This document shows, piece by piece, positions 8,128 through 17,641 of a DNA stretch of 64,000 nucleotides (positions are counted from its first letter, which is position 1; each line of letters starts with the position of its first letter). The position numbers and the translations under genes are program-made. Source of the DNA: Candidatus Manganitrophaceae bacterium (GTDB lineage: Bacteria > Nitrospirota > Nitrospiria > SBBL01 > Manganitrophaceae); NCBI GenBank assembly GCA_016200325.1, contig JACQEZ010000020.1:405648-469647 (forward strand), given 5' to 3'. The notes beneath the pieces were generated by a model. It did no database searches and was not told the origin of the DNA. It saw only the letters and a program-made list of their open reading frames with translations.

Positions 8128-8975
8128 AGAGAATTGATCGAAGCGTGGGTTTCGGCGTCGCGTTCTTGTCGGTCTTTATTTTGGCCGGTTGTTTCGGTCC
8201 GAAAGAGCCGCCACGCTACCTAGACGAGGGAGAGCATCACCTGGTCCGACTCGATCGCGCACCCGATTCGACCCGATACGACCATCCCGCCGAAGTCGAT
8301 CCGGAGGCGATTCGGGGTGCGCTCGGATCATTGATGGTCCGCCACGAGATCTCTTTTTTAAACCGGCTTCTGACGCAGCAGAAGGAGCTAAAAAGCCCAG
8401 CCTTTACGCCGGAGGAAGCAGCCTTGTTGAGCGGCCGGCTGAAGGACGCTCTCGCGAAAGCGACCCCCGAGGAATGGGTCGCTTTTTTTCTGACGACTCG
8501 GAGAGACAGCCTGACGACGGAGGTCACCTCCGGCGTCGTGTACATGAAGGACAAAGCGCTCCAGTTGATGTTTGCGAATGATCATACCGCCCTTTCAAAT
8601 GATCATCATCCCTATATTCCGAAAGAGAATCCGCTTCATCCCTACGAGCCGGGAAATTTTGAGCTGATTCTCCAGCCGCATCAGCGAAAAATTTCGGAAG
8701 GAGTAGGGCACGGCGTTCAGGCGGTGGCGGTCGACCTGACCGCGTCGGCGATGGAGCCGATACCGGCCTCTTCTGCTGTTGAGACAAAGGTGGAAGAGAA
8801 GAAATCGGTCGCGCCGTCAACCGTTTCACCCGACGCGAACGAAGGTGCGCGGGAAAGTGTGCGACTGGAAGGTCCGCTCCGTCTTTTAAAAAAATGGAAA
8901 GAAGAGGGGCTGATTACCGAGGAGGAATACAAGGATAAAAAGGCCGAATTGCTGAAATCACTCGATGTCAAATAG
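8124..8975 (+). CDS. Lipoprotein with C-terminal SHOCT-like segment, function unknown
   Basis: A 283-residue protein. The ATG at 8124 overlaps the Nudix stop and gives a clean lipoprotein signal (hydrophobic stretch, then LAGC with the lipid-acceptor Cys at about residue 23). The mature part is largely helical and charged, with a His-rich stretch (NDHHPYIPKENPLHP) near the middle and a Ser/Glu linker. The last about 30 residues (LKKWKEEGLITEEEYKDKKA) match the SHOCT short C-terminal motif often found in oligomerising proteins. I do not recognise a whole-length family. Confidence 0.8.
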   Translation: MKRIDRSVGFGVAFLSVFILAGCFGPKEPPRYLDEGEHHLVRLDRAPDSTRYDHPAEVDPEAIRGALGSLMVRHEISFLNRLLTQQKELKSPAFTPEEAALLSGRLKDALAKATPEEWVAFFLTTRRDSLTTEVTSGVVYMKDKALQLMFANDHTALSNDHHPYIPKENPLHPYEPGNFELILQPHQRKISEGVGHGVQAVAVDLTASAMEPIPASSAVETKVEEKKSVAPSTVSPDANEGARESVRLEGPLRLLKKWKEEGLITEEEYKDKKAELLKSLDVK

Positions 8976-8987
8976 GAGGTAGATCGA

Positions 8988-9266
8988 ATGGCGGATGTCA
9001 CCTGTATCCGATGCGGCCAAACGCGCGGGGAAATCGAAGGGATGCCGTATGGAGGAAAAGTCGGAGAAGAGCTGAAAGCGAAAGTGTGTAATGTCTGCTG
9101 GAAGGAGTGGTATGATATGTCGGTCAAAATTATCAACGAATACCGGCTGAATCTCCGAGAGCCGGCGGCGCGGGAGTTTCTTGCCACCCAAATGCGGATT
9201 TTCTTCAAAATGCAGGAACCCCCGAAGGAAAATGGAATCCGAATCGGGGAGCCTCCGACCCATTAA
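8988..9266 (+). CDS. yggX: YggX-like Fe(2+)-trafficking protein, four-cysteine variant
   Basis: A 92-residue protein. The central and C-terminal parts (WKEWYDMSVKIINEYRLNL, then MRIFFKM) align by eye with YggX, which protects against oxidative damage to iron-sulfur clusters. Unlike E. coli YggX, which has one conserved N-terminal cysteine, this protein has C6xxC9 and C34xxC37, a possible metal-binding knuckle. AGGAGGTAGATCGA supplies a strong ribosome-binding site, and the start lies 12 bases after the lipoprotein stop. Confidence 0.72.
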   Translation: MADVTCIRCGQTRGEIEGMPYGGKVGEELKAKVCNVCWKEWYDMSVKIINEYRLNLREPAAREFLATQMRIFFKMQEPPKENGIRIGEPPTH

Positions 9267-9349
9267 AAGGGGGCGTATCGACGGATCTTCTCCCTCTGCG
9301 ATGGACCCGGGATGAGGCTGATAAGCTCCGCGAAAACAGGCATCCCGCA

Positions 9350-9378
9350 TTGACAAGGGTAAGGGCAACCGCTATAAT
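9350..9378 (+). promoter_or_regulatory. Perfect-consensus sigma70 promoter for the yicC-led operon
   Basis: TTGACA (9350-9355), 17 bases, TATAAT (9373-9378): both hexamers and the spacer are consensus. The yicC ATG follows at 9411. No other promoter in the window is this close to consensus. Confidence 0.85.
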
Positions 9379-9410
9379 CAGGCGCCCCATTAGATGAGGT
9401 GGAATGACGC

Positions 9411-10289
9411 ATGATCCGGAGCATGACCGGCTACGGTAGGGCTGAAGGAAGCTACAAGGGGCGCTCGGTTGTCGTCGAGCTTCGCTCGGTGAATCATCGT
9501 TATTGCGATGTCGTCATCCGGCTTCCCAAAATGCTCTCCTCGGTAGAGGAGTCCCTTAAGAAGAAAGTTCAGTCGCGATTTACCCGAGGACACATTGAGC
9601 TCTCCATCAGCTTCAACGGCGGCGCAAGCGCCCCGAAGCAGTTCAAGCTCGATGAGGAGTCGGCGGAAGCCTACTTTCATATTTTAAAAAAGCTGAAGGG
9701 GGCCCTTCGCCTCCCTGGAGAGATCGATCTCTCCCTTCTCACCCATTTCAAAGAGATCATTACGGTCGCCGAGCCGACCGAAGAATTGGCGCCGTTGGCC
9801 CGATTTATCGATCGGATCTTGGAGCGGTCGATGCGGGCGCTTGAGAAGATGCGGGCTGAAGAGGGGAAAGCGCTCGGCAATGATTTGATCGATCATCTGG
9901 GAGCGTTGGACCGGATGCTCGGCCTCATTAAGCAGCAGGAGAAGAAGGCGATCCAGGCCTATCATGAGCGTCTCCAAAAAAGGGTGGCGGAGTTGACCCA
10001 GGGCATTCCGGTCGACGCGACGCGCCTGGCCCAGGAGGTCGCCATCCTTGCCGATCGAAGCGATATCAGCGAGGAGATCGCCCGTCTGAAAACCCACCTG
10101 GAGCAGTTCCAAAAGATGCTTCAGAAGGAAGAAGCGGTTGGACGAACGATTGAATTTTTGATCCAAGAAATGAATCGAGAGGTCAATACCATCGGTTCGA
10201 AGGCAAGCGATGTCTCCATATCTCTCCAGGTGGTGTCGATGAAGAGCGTAATGGAAAAGATGCGAGAGCAGGTTCAAAATGTCGAGTAA
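9411..10289 (+). CDS. yicC: YicC-family endoribonuclease
   Basis: A 292-residue YicC/YloC protein. It starts with the diagnostic MIRSMTGYGRAEG and includes ELRSVNHRYCDV in the first domain and DRSDISEEIARLKTHL plus FLIQEMNREVNTIGSKA in the second. Family members are endoribonucleases; E. coli YicC acts on small RNA. In many bacteria the gene lies next to gmk and rpoZ, as here. It is first in the operon behind the consensus promoter. Confidence 0.95.
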   Translation: MIRSMTGYGRAEGSYKGRSVVVELRSVNHRYCDVVIRLPKMLSSVEESLKKKVQSRFTRGHIELSISFNGGASAPKQFKLDEESAEAYFHILKKLKGALRLPGEIDLSLLTHFKEIITVAEPTEELAPLARFIDRILERSMRALEKMRAEEGKALGNDLIDHLGALDRMLGLIKQQEKKAIQAYHERLQKRVAELTQGIPVDATRLAQEVAILADRSDISEEIARLKTHLEQFQKMLQKEEAVGRTIEFLIQEMNREVNTIGSKASDVSISLQVVSMKSVMEKMREQVQNVE

Positions 10290-10308
10290 GCCGCAGGGGT
10301 GAGGACGC

Positions 10309-10641
10309 ATGGCGTTCAGACTGGTTAACATTGGGTTTGGGAATGTCGTTCCCGCCTCTCGGATTGTCGCCGTGGTGGCGTCAAGCTCTTCTCCAATGAG
10401 ACGCCTCAAAGAAGAAGCGAGAAAAGGGGGGAAGCTGGTCGATGCTTCCCAGGGAAGAAAGACGCGGACGGTCATTGTCACCGACAGCGGACATGTCATC
10501 CTCTCCGCCATTCAACCGGAAACGATTGCGCAGCGATTCGCTTCAGATGAAGACGGTCTTGCCGCCTCGCTCTCTCTCGAGGAGCCGAAGAGAAAACGGA
10601 GGCGCGTCAATTCACCTTCGCGGATGGAGATCGATGGATAG
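10309..10641 (+). CDS. remA: RemA-like (DUF370) regulatory protein with C-terminal extension
   Basis: A 110-residue protein. The first about 85 residues ([48 protein letters not shown]) match the DUF370/RemA family, known in Bacillus as a ring-forming DNA-binding activator of biofilm genes. The last about 25 residues form a basic tail (KRKRRR) that the shorter family members lack. The yicC-remA-gmk-rpoZ order is a common syntenic block. The 3' end overlaps the start of gmk by 8 bases. Confidence 0.88.
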   Translation: MAFRLVNIGFGNVVPASRIVAVVASSSSPMRRLKEEARKGGKLVDASQGRKTRTVIVTDSGHVILSAIQPETIAQRFASDEDGLAASLSLEEPKRKRRRVNSPSRMEIDG

Positions 10642-11263
10642 AAAAGGAATTATATTCGTGGTGTCGGCCCCGTCCGGCGCCGGGAAAACGTCTCTTTGCA
10701 GGGAAGTTACCAAATTGGTTCCCAATATTCAATATTCGATCTCCTATACGACACGGGCTCCCAGGCCGACGGAGGTCCACGGAAAAGACTACTTTTTTGT
10801 CGATGAAGCGACCTTCCGGAATATGGCCGACCGGAATGACTTTATCGAGTGGGCCGAAGTCCATGGTAATCTATACGGTACCTCTCGTGAATTGATGACC
10901 GATTGGATCAATCGCGGAATCGATGTCGTTTTGGATATCGACTCCCAAGGGGCGATGACGCTTAAGAAAAAGCATAATGACGGCGTTTATATTTATATCC
11001 TTCCTCCGTCATTCGAAATCTTGCGGCAACGGCTGATCGACCGCAAATCGGATTCTCATGAAGAGATCGCGCGCCGGCTTCAGAAGGCGCGGGAGGAGAT
11101 CTGGAATTATCGTCAGTATTACTATTTGATCGTAAACTCCGAGTTCCACAAGGCATTGAAAGAGCTGGAGGCGGTGATCATTGCCGAGCGAATTAAAATG
11201 AAGCAGATGACGCTCTCCTGGATTGAGGAGACCTTTATTAAACAGATGAGCAAAGAAATCTAA
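10634..11263 (+). CDS. gmk: Guanylate kinase
   Basis: A 209-residue protein that phosphorylates GMP to GDP. It has a P-loop ([11 protein letters not shown]), the GMP-binding segment [29 protein letters not shown] and [13 protein letters not shown], and DIDSQGAM. I chose the ATG at 10634, which overlaps the remA stop and begins at the conserved N-terminus; an in-frame start at 10442 would add 64 residues read through remA. Length is normal for the family. Confidence 0.96.
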   Translation: MDRKGIIFVVSAPSGAGKTSLCREVTKLVPNIQYSISYTTRAPRPTEVHGKDYFFVDEATFRNMADRNDFIEWAEVHGNLYGTSRELMTDWINRGIDVVLDIDSQGAMTLKKKHNDGVYIYILPPSFEILRQRLIDRKSDSHEEIARRLQKAREEIWNYRQYYYLIVNSEFHKALKELEAVIIAERIKMKQMTLSWIEETFIKQMSKEI

Positions 11264-11298
11264 TAGCGGAATATTCCGTCTCACAGAAAGGAGACACC

Positions 11299-11709
11299 AT
11301 GGAAATCATTTCTCTTCCGATTGAAGTCGATTACACGAAGGTCGATTCGAAGTATCGATTGGTGATTATCGCCTCTCAGCGCGCAAGGCAGCTGATGGAA
11401 GGGGTTCGTCCGATCCTCCAGACCCGCCATACCAAGGCAAGTACCATTGCGCTTGAAGAAGTCCTTGAAGGAGAGCTGGAAGTCCTTTATGGAAAAGATG
11501 CGAAACTGGCGCAGCGCGAGGCCAAGCGGCTCCGTGAGGAGATGCGGAGTCGGCAGCTGCTGACCGAACGCGAGGAAGAATTGGCGAGTGAGATTCGTAA
11601 GGATCTCAGCGTCTATCTGGAAGAATCAAAGCGCCGGGAAGAGATTGCCCCGGAGCCCGCAGAGCCGGCCGGCACTGCAGAGACCGCGGAGCCGGACAAA
11701 GAAGAGTAG
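11299..11709 (+). CDS. rpoZ: RNA polymerase omega subunit
   Basis: A 136-residue protein. YRLVIIASQRARQLMEG followed by TKASTIALEEVLEGEL is the conserved omega core that chaperones the beta-prime subunit. It has a strong ribosome-binding site (AAGGAGA) 7 bases before the ATG. The C-terminal about 70 residues are charged, helical and end in an acidic Pro/Ala-rich tail, longer than in E. coli omega. It sits between gmk and coaBC, as in many genomes. Confidence 0.92.
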   Translation: MEIISLPIEVDYTKVDSKYRLVIIASQRARQLMEGVRPILQTRHTKASTIALEEVLEGELEVLYGKDAKLAQREAKRLREEMRSRQLLTEREEELASEIRKDLSVYLEESKRREEIAPEPAEPAGTAETAEPDKEE

Positions 11710-11761
11710 GCGCCTCCCGCTTCAGGTTTGGCATCGCCCAAATACCGCTGTAGGATGACAG

Positions 11762-12958
11762 ATGCTCTCTGGGAAAAAAATTCTGCTCGGGATTACCGGA
11801 AGCATCGCGGCCTACAAATCGCTCCAGATCGTCCGCGACCTCAGATCGGCGGGTGCGGACGTGCAGGTCGTTCTGACCCCGGCGGCCCATCGGTTCGTTC
11901 CATCCTTGACCCTCCAGATCTTCTCCGGAAGACCTGTTTTCACCGATCTGTTCGATCTCCATGATGAAGTAATTCATTTGACCCTGGCCGAAAAGGCCGA
12001 CCTGATTCTGATCGCGCCGGCGACCGCACACTTTATCGCCAAGATGGCGACCGGACTGGCCGATGATCTCCTCGGGAACCTGCTCTTGGCGGCATCCGCG
12101 CCTGTTTTCATCGCACCGGCCATGGATCTTGGGATGTGGGAACACCCTGCCGTTCAAAAGAATGTGGCCCTTCTGCAAGAAAGAGGGGTTCAGCTCATCG
12201 AGCCCGAGCATGGTCCTCTGGCTTCCGGCAAGGAAGGAAAGGGGCGACTGGCGGCGGAAAAGAGCATCGTTGAGAGGGTCGTCTCATTCCTTACCAGAAG
12301 AACCGATCTGACGGGGGAGGTCGTTCTCGTCACTGCGGGGCCGACACAGGAGGCGATCGATCCGGTCCGCTTTATTTCCAATCGATCTTCCGGGAAGATG
12401 GGATATGCCCTGGCCCGCGTCGCCCGAGAGTGGGGGGCGCGCGTCATCCTCGTCAGCGGGCCGACTCACCTCCTCGCTCCGCCGGGCGTCGAGCGTCACT
12501 CGGTTCGAACCGCGGAAGAGATGAAAAAAGAGGTCGATCTCCATTTTCCAGAAGCGACCCTTGTTTTGATGGCCGCGGCGGTGGGCGACTATCGACTCGA
12601 AACGGTTTCCCAGAGGAAGGTAAAAAAAACAGGCGGTCCAACTTCGATCCGTTTAAATGAGACCGAAGATATCTTGGCCAGCCTGGGCGCCCGAAAGGGG
12701 AAGAAGTTTTTGGTCGGGTTTTCCGCAGAGACGGAAGGTCTGGTTGAGAACGCGGAAAAGAAACTCTTTAAAAAGGGACTCGATTTGATTGTAGCGAATG
12801 ACATCACCCAGGAAGGGGCCGGCTTCGAGGTCGATACAAATATTGTAAAAATGATCGACTCGAAGGGGCGGATCACCTCTCTTCCCAAGATGCCGAAAGA
12901 GGTACTTGCACGGTATATCCTGGAGGAAGTCATCAAGCTCAAAGCGGGCGTTTCTTGA
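11762..12958 (+). CDS. coaBC: Bifunctional phosphopantothenoylcysteine decarboxylase / phosphopantothenate-cysteine ligase
   Basis: A 398-residue Dfp protein for two steps of coenzyme A synthesis. The N-terminal flavoprotein (CoaC) domain has GITGSIAAYKSLQIV, an active-site histidine in HLTLAEKADLILIAPATA, and PAMDLGMWEHP. The C-terminal CoaB half has TAGPTQEAIDPVRFISNRSS, AAAVGDY, and a lysine in the FSAETEG to IVANDI region. Length matches the family. It is probably part of the yicC operon; the stop overlaps the -35 region of the promoter for the next gene. Confidence 0.95.
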   Translation: MLSGKKILLGITGSIAAYKSLQIVRDLRSAGADVQVVLTPAAHRFVPSLTLQIFSGRPVFTDLFDLHDEVIHLTLAEKADLILIAPATAHFIAKMATGLADDLLGNLLLAASAPVFIAPAMDLGMWEHPAVQKNVALLQERGVQLIEPEHGPLASGKEGKGRLAAEKSIVERVVSFLTRRTDLTGEVVLVTAGPTQEAIDPVRFISNRSSGKMGYALARVAREWGARVILVSGPTHLLAPPGVERHSVRTAEEMKKEVDLHFPEATLVLMAAAVGDYRLETVSQRKVKKTGGPTSIRLNETEDILASLGARKGKKFLVGFSAETEGLVENAEKKLFKKGLDLIVANDITQEGAGFEVDTNIVKMIDSKGRITSLPKMPKEVLARYILEEVIKLKAGVS

Positions 12959-12982
12959 CTTTTTCCCCTGATTTGTTATGAT
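12955..12982 (+). promoter_or_regulatory. Extended -10 promoter for the TPR/roadblock/aroQ genes
   Basis: TTGACT (12955-12960), 16 bases, TATGAT (12977-12982), with TGT just before the -10 (extended -10). It overlaps the end of coaBC and lies 26 bases before the ATG at 13009. Confidence 0.6.
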
Positions 12983-13008
12983 CTTCAGAATCATTCCTGG
13001 GGGCAAAG

Positions 13009-14211
13009 ATGTCGGACAAAGCACTCTCTCCGGAAATCCTAAAGCTGATGGAGAAAATCTCCGCCAATCCGACGTCGCGTCTTTTCGTTCCGCTGGCGGA
13101 GGAATACCTCAAGTGCGATCTGGCTGAAGAAGCCGCCGCGGTCCTCGTCGATGGAATCAAGAACCATCCGACCTATGTCGGAGCGCGGGTGATGCTTGGC
13201 AAAATTTACCTGCAAAAGAACCAAATTCCGGAGGCCGAGGCCGAATTTGAGCAGGTGATCACGATCCATCCCGAAAACATCCTCGCTCATAAAAAGCTGG
13301 CGCAGATTTATCAAAAGAAAGGCTCGCCCCAACAAGCCCTGGAGTCGTGCAGAAAGGCTTTGGCGATCGACCCGTCCGACAAAGAAGCTAAGGGACTGAT
13401 CGCCCTGCTGGAAGAGGAAGCGGCCGCCGCTCCCCTCGAACCGACGCCAGCGGGCGAGTTAAAAGAGGAGACCGCACACATCGAAGCGTCCGAGGCGAGT
13501 GCGGTCGCGCCGGAACCGACTCCGCTCACTCCAGAGGAAGTTCAGTCTGATATTTCGCCTGACGTTCCCGTTGAGGCCGTCGCCGAGGATGGGATGATTG
13601 ACCCGGCCCTCGCGACATTGGTAGAGCAGATCGTCTCACAGGACAGACCGCACGATGGATCAAACGAGGTTCAAGAGCCGGCTGCGCTTCCATCGGCCTT
13701 TGAAGAAAAGGTGGAGGATTTAGCCCCGTCCGAATCGGCTCCGGAGATGGGCCTAGAAGTGAAGCTATCCGCAGCGCCTCTACCGGAAGAAATCTCTCCT
13801 GTAAAGATAGAAGAACCGTGGGCCGAAGAGAAAACGGTAGTCGCAGGGTTTCAGATTCCGCCCCCGGAAGAGATCCTCTCCTCTTCTCCGATGGAGATTG
13901 GGCTCTCCCGGGAGAGTAGAGAGAACGATGAGGTCATCTCTCCGACCCTCGCCTCCCTCTACATGAGCCAAGGGCATTATAAAGAGGCGGTGGAACTGTA
14001 CGAAAAACTCTTGGTGGGAGATCCTTCCGATGAGGAGAGTCGGCTGGGTTTAGAGAAAGCGCTTCAGCATCTCTCTCCTCCGCGTTACGAGGCGGAGGAA
14101 CTCCCCGCAGCTCATTCCAAGCCGGCCAAGCCGGCCGAACCGGGCGATGAAAAACGGCGGAAGACGCAGCGCCTTCAGGCCTGGCTCGAGACGATAAGGA
14201 AAAAAGAATGA
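13009..14211 (+). CDS. TPR-repeat protein with long acidic linker
   Basis: A 400-residue soluble protein with no signal peptide. Residues about 15-140 are tetratricopeptide repeats (AEEAAAVLVDGIKNHPTYVG; LGKIYLQKNQIPEAEAEFEQ; KLAQIYQKKGSPQQALESC). A Pro/Glu-rich, low-complexity linker of roughly 160 residues follows, then another TPR unit (LASLYMSQGHYKEAVELYEK) and a basic tail. The stop overlaps the start of the roadblock gene (ATGA), which suggests that the two proteins act together. The partner and process are unknown. Confidence 0.85.
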   Translation: MSDKALSPEILKLMEKISANPTSRLFVPLAEEYLKCDLAEEAAAVLVDGIKNHPTYVGARVMLGKIYLQKNQIPEAEAEFEQVITIHPENILAHKKLAQIYQKKGSPQQALESCRKALAIDPSDKEAKGLIALLEEEAAAAPLEPTPAGELKEETAHIEASEASAVAPEPTPLTPEEVQSDISPDVPVEAVAEDGMIDPALATLVEQIVSQDRPHDGSNEVQEPAALPSAFEEKVEDLAPSESAPEMGLEVKLSAAPLPEEISPVKIEEPWAEEKTVVAGFQIPPPEEILSSSPMEIGLSRESRENDEVISPTLASLYMSQGHYKEAVELYEKLLVGDPSDEESRLGLEKALQHLSPPRYEAEELPAAHSKPAKPAEPGDEKRRKTQRLQAWLETIRKKE

Positions 14212-14567
14212 ATTTTAAAGACAACCTTCAGAAGCTCTCCGAAAAAATTGACGATTTGATCGGAATTGCCATCTCCGGGATGGACGGCATCGTGGTCGAA
14301 GAGGTTCGGATTGATCCTTCCTTTGACCTCGGCCCGCTTGCCGCCGAATATGGTGCGCTTTGGAGGTCTGTCGACAAGGCGGGACAGTCGGTTGAGCTCG
14401 GTTCCAGCCAAGAGATGACGATCATGACCGAAAAGGCGATCTTGCTTGTTAAAAAAATCAATCCGGACTATTTTCTTTTATTGGTTGTCGGCTCGGAAAA
14501 GAACTTTGGAAAAGGGCGTTTTCTCCTCAAAATGGAAGCCGCTTCCCTGGTGGAGGAGCTTTCGTAG
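14208..14567 (+). CDS. Roadblock/LC7-like small protein
   Basis: A 119-residue protein with the alternating helix/strand pattern of roadblock/LC7 domains ([49 protein letters not shown]). Bacterial roadblock proteins regulate small GTPases or act as scaffolds. No MglA-type GTPase gene is adjacent. The gene overlaps both neighbours by 4 and 1 bases, which argues for coupled translation with the TPR protein and AroQ. Confidence 0.75.
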   Translation: MNFKDNLQKLSEKIDDLIGIAISGMDGIVVEEVRIDPSFDLGPLAAEYGALWRSVDKAGQSVELGSSQEMTIMTEKAILLVKKINPDYFLLLVVGSEKNFGKGRFLLKMEAASLVEELS

Positions 14568-15046
14568 TGGCCCGCATCCTGGTGTTACACGGCCCCAATC
14601 TCAATCTGCTGGGCGTCCGTGAGCCGGAGCATTACGGAACCCTTCGCCTCACTGAAATCGACCATGAAATTACGACGCTCGCCCAAAAGGAAGGGGTGGA
14701 TGTTGAGATTTTTCAATCCAACTCCGAAGGGGCGTTGGTGGATCGAATCCAGGAAGCATTCCAAAAGTTTGATGCCATCGTGATCAATCCGGCCGCCTAT
14801 ACCCATACCAGTATTGCGATTCGGGATGCGCTGCTTTCCGTCGGTATCCCGACGGTCGAGGTGCATCTCTCGAACATTCACGCCAGGGAATCGTTTAGGA
14901 AGACCTCTCTTATATCCGATGTGGTTATCGGTCAGGTGTCCGGATTCGGTCCGCAAAGCTATCTGCTGGGACTCCTCGGGGCCATTACGTATCTGCGAGG
15001 GCCGGCCTCAGTCCGTGAGAGCAAAAAGAAAGGGGAAGGGAAGTGA
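14567..15046 (+). CDS. aroQ: 3-dehydroquinate dehydratase, type II
   Basis: A 159-residue type II dehydroquinase of the shikimate pathway. Motifs are [18 protein letters not shown] (with the catalytic tyrosine), [45 protein letters not shown] and [11 protein letters not shown]. All are in the expected order and the length is normal. It starts with GTG overlapping the previous TAG by one base, and ends with GTGA shared with the start of efp. Confidence 0.95.
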   Translation: MARILVLHGPNLNLLGVREPEHYGTLRLTEIDHEITTLAQKEGVDVEIFQSNSEGALVDRIQEAFQKFDAIVINPAAYTHTSIAIRDALLSVGIPTVEVHLSNIHARESFRKTSLISDVVIGQVSGFGPQSYLLGLLGAITYLRGPASVRESKKKGEGK

Positions 15047-15603
15047 TCACAACGAGTGACTTTAGAAACGGAACCAAGCTTGAGATTGATGGAGAGCCCT
15101 TTATTATAGTAGAGTTTCAACATGTCAAGCCGGGAAAGGGAGGGGGCTTCGTTCGAACCAAGATGAAAAGCCTAAAAACGGGCAATATATTGGAGCGGAC
15201 ATTTCGGTCGGGAGAGAAGTTCGATATACCCGATCTCCTTGAGCGAGAAATGCAGTTTCTTTATGCCCAGGGAAATGAGTATCATTTCATGGATGCCAAC
15301 ACATACGAGCAGCTCTTTATTACCGAGGAGTTTTTGGGCACAACGAAAGACTTTTTAAAAGAGAATATGGTGGTGAAAATCCTTTTTTATCAAGGAAAGC
15401 CGCTGGGGGTTGATCTTCCTCTGTTCGTTGAGTTGAAGGTGATTGAAACCCCTCCCGGCATTCGAGGGGATACGGCGACCGGCGGAACCAAACTGGCCAG
15501 ATTGGAAACAGGTGGAACGGTGAAGGTGCCTCTCTATATCGAGGAAGGAACGATGATCAAGGTCGATACGCGGACCGGCACCTACGTCGAACGGGTTAAA
15601 TAG
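15043..15603 (+). CDS. efp: Translation elongation factor P
   Basis: A 186-residue EF-P that relieves ribosome stalling at polyproline. The loop that carries the modified residue reads KPGKGGGF, with lysine at position 32, so this is a Lys-type EF-P. No EpmA/EpmB or other modification gene is visible in the window. The GTG start overlaps the aroQ stop. The aroQ-efp-accB-accC order is common in bacteria. Confidence 0.96.
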   Translation: MITTSDFRNGTKLEIDGEPFIIVEFQHVKPGKGGGFVRTKMKSLKTGNILERTFRSGEKFDIPDLLEREMQFLYAQGNEYHFMDANTYEQLFITEEFLGTTKDFLKENMVVKILFYQGKPLGVDLPLFVELKVIETPPGIRGDTATGGTKLARLETGGTVKVPLYIEEGTMIKVDTRTGTYVERVK

Positions 15604-15667
15604 TCGTGGATGCGATGCCTGATGAGAGGAGACCTGGGTTCGACTCTAGGGCCTGGATGAGAGTGGA

Positions 15668-16114
15668 ATGGATCTGAGTGAGATAAAAAAACTGGCCGAC
15701 CTCATGTCCGAAATGGCATTGACGGAGATTGAGTTGGAAGAGGGGGGGAAAAGAATCCGCCTCCGCAAGGAAGCCCTCTTCCCATCAAGGGAACGGGATT
15801 CAGTCGCTCCGGCCCCCATGCATTTGGAAAGAGAGCCGATTGCGGAAACCGATTCGAAAGGGGAGACCGGGCGGTATACCGTGATTCGCTCCCCGATTGT
15901 CGGGACGTTTTATAAAGCGGCCTCTCCGGATGCCGATCCCTATGTGGAAATCGGGGACACGGTAAAAAAGGGACAAATTCTTTGTATTGTGGAAGCGATG
16001 AAGTTGATGAATGAGATTGAATCAGACGTCGACGGGAAAGTCGTTGAGATCTGCGTGGAAGATGGAACGGCTGTGGAATATGGAAAACCACTCTTTCGAA
16101 TTGAACCTCTCTGA
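15668..16114 (+). CDS. accB: Acetyl-CoA carboxylase biotin carboxyl carrier protein
   Basis: A 148-residue BCCP. The biotinyl domain near the C-terminus has EAMKLMNEI with the biotin-accepting lysine, preceded by [20 protein letters not shown] (the thumb region) and followed by a short end. The N-terminal helix ([20 protein letters not shown]) is the usual AccB start. It delivers carboxybiotin to the carboxyltransferase. accC follows after 165 bases that hold no other gene. The biotin operon lies about 4 kb downstream. Confidence 0.95.
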   Translation: MDLSEIKKLADLMSEMALTEIELEEGGKRIRLRKEALFPSRERDSVAPAPMHLEREPIAETDSKGETGRYTVIRSPIVGTFYKAASPDADPYVEIGDTVKKGQILCIVEAMKLMNEIESDVDGKVVEICVEDGTAVEYGKPLFRIEPL

Positions 16115-16279
16115 GTTTTAACGGTCGTTGATAGACGCGTTCTATCGGATTCGCCACTCTCTTCTTACCTTATATCGCATGATGATCCGACGTCCGCAAA
16201 GACCGCTCACGCAGATGCATTATGAACGACCCATTCGGGTGCTCCGATCTCCAATGTCCTTTTTCATAGGTAAACTGCG

Positions 16280-17638
16280 GTGTTCAAAAAGATATTAATC
16301 GCCAATCGGGGAGAAATTGCCCTCCGAGTGATTCGTGCCTGCCGAGAGCTCGGCATCCAAACCGTGGCCATTCATTCGGACGCCGATGCCCATTCCCTGC
16401 ATGTCCGTTTTGCAGATGAAAGCGTCTGCATCGGCCCGGCGGACGCCGCTCTTTCCTATCGAAATATTCCGAATATCCTCAGTGCGGCGGAGATCTCCGG
16501 AGCAGAAGCGATTCATCCCGGATATGGATTTCTTGCAGAGAACAGCCATTTTGCGGAGGTCTGCGAATCGGCAGGAATTAAATTCATCGGTCCTTTTCCA
16601 GAATGTATCAGCCTGATGGGGGACAAAGCGAAGGCGCGCGAAACGATGATCCGCAAGGGGGTTCCGGTTATCCCCGGGAGTGAAGGAAAGATCACAAACG
16701 AAAAAGAAGCGATCGAGGTCGCAAAAAAGATCGGTTACCCGGTGATCATCAAGGCGGTTGCAGGCGGCGGTGGGCGGGGAATGCGGGTGGTTCATAAACA
16801 AGAAGAGCTCGGCAAATCACTGCAGACCGCCCAGTTGGAAGCGAAGACCGCTTTCGGGGATGATGGCGTCTACATCGAAAAATATTTTATCGATCCCCGC
16901 CATATTGAAGTGCAGGTCTTGGCCGACGAGAAGGGGAGGGTGATCCATCTCGGAGAGAGAGACTGTTCGATCCAACGGAGACATCAAAAGCTCATCGAGG
17001 AATGCCCCTCTCCTGTGGTCGATGATCGATTGAGGCGAGAACTCGGACGGGCGGCGCTCGAGGCGGTGGCCGCGTCTCACTATGTCAACGCGGGAACGGT
17101 CGAGTTCCTTCTCGACAAAGATCATAACTTCTACTTCATTGAAATGAACACGCGTATTCAAGTTGAACACCCGATTACTGAGATGGTCAGCGGGATTGAT
17201 ATCGTTAAAGAGCAGATTAAAATTGCAGCGGGGCGTCCGCTTGAATATAAGCAGAGCCAGATTAAGATGCGCGGCCACAGTTTTGAATGCCGAATCAACG
17301 CGGAAGATCCCGAAAAATTCACCCCCTCTCCTGGGACGATTACCTCTTTTCACCTTCCGGGAGGACCGGGAGTGCGTGTCGATTCGGCGATCTATATGAA
17401 CGGGGTGGTCTCACCGTTTTATGACTCTTTGATTGCGAAGCTGATCGTCCATGCCGAAACCCGCGATGAAGCGATCGCAAAAATGCGCGGAGCGCTTTCC
17501 GAGTTTATGATTGAAGGAATCCGAACGACCCTCCCGCTCCACAGGCGGATTTTTGAAGATCCCGCCTTCATCAAAGGACGATTTTCAACCAATTTTGTGG
17601 AGCGGTTTCTCTCCTCTCTTCCCCTTCCTTTGAAGTAA
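16280..17638 (+). CDS. accC: Acetyl-CoA carboxylase biotin carboxylase subunit
   Basis: A 452-residue ATP-grasp biotin carboxylase. Motifs are [35 protein letters not shown], the Gly-rich ATP loop [44 protein letters not shown] and RINAEDP. The length is normal and all ATP- and bicarbonate-site residues visible by eye are kept. The start is GTG with an AGG about 11 bases upstream. Confidence 0.96.
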   Translation: MFKKILIANRGEIALRVIRACRELGIQTVAIHSDADAHSLHVRFADESVCIGPADAALSYRNIPNILSAAEISGAEAIHPGYGFLAENSHFAEVCESAGIKFIGPFPECISLMGDKAKARETMIRKGVPVIPGSEGKITNEKEAIEVAKKIGYPVIIKAVAGGGGRGMRVVHKQEELGKSLQTAQLEAKTAFGDDGVYIEKYFIDPRHIEVQVLADEKGRVIHLGERDCSIQRRHQKLIEECPSPVVDDRLRRELGRAALEAVAASHYVNAGTVEFLLDKDHNFYFIEMNTRIQVEHPITEMVSGIDIVKEQIKIAAGRPLEYKQSQIKMRGHSFECRINAEDPEKFTPSPGTITSFHLPGGPGVRVDSAIYMNGVVSPFYDSLIAKLIVHAETRDEAIAKMRGALSEFMIEGIRTTLPLHRRIFEDPAFIKGRFSTNFVERFLSSLPLPLK

Positions 17639-17641
17639 ACG

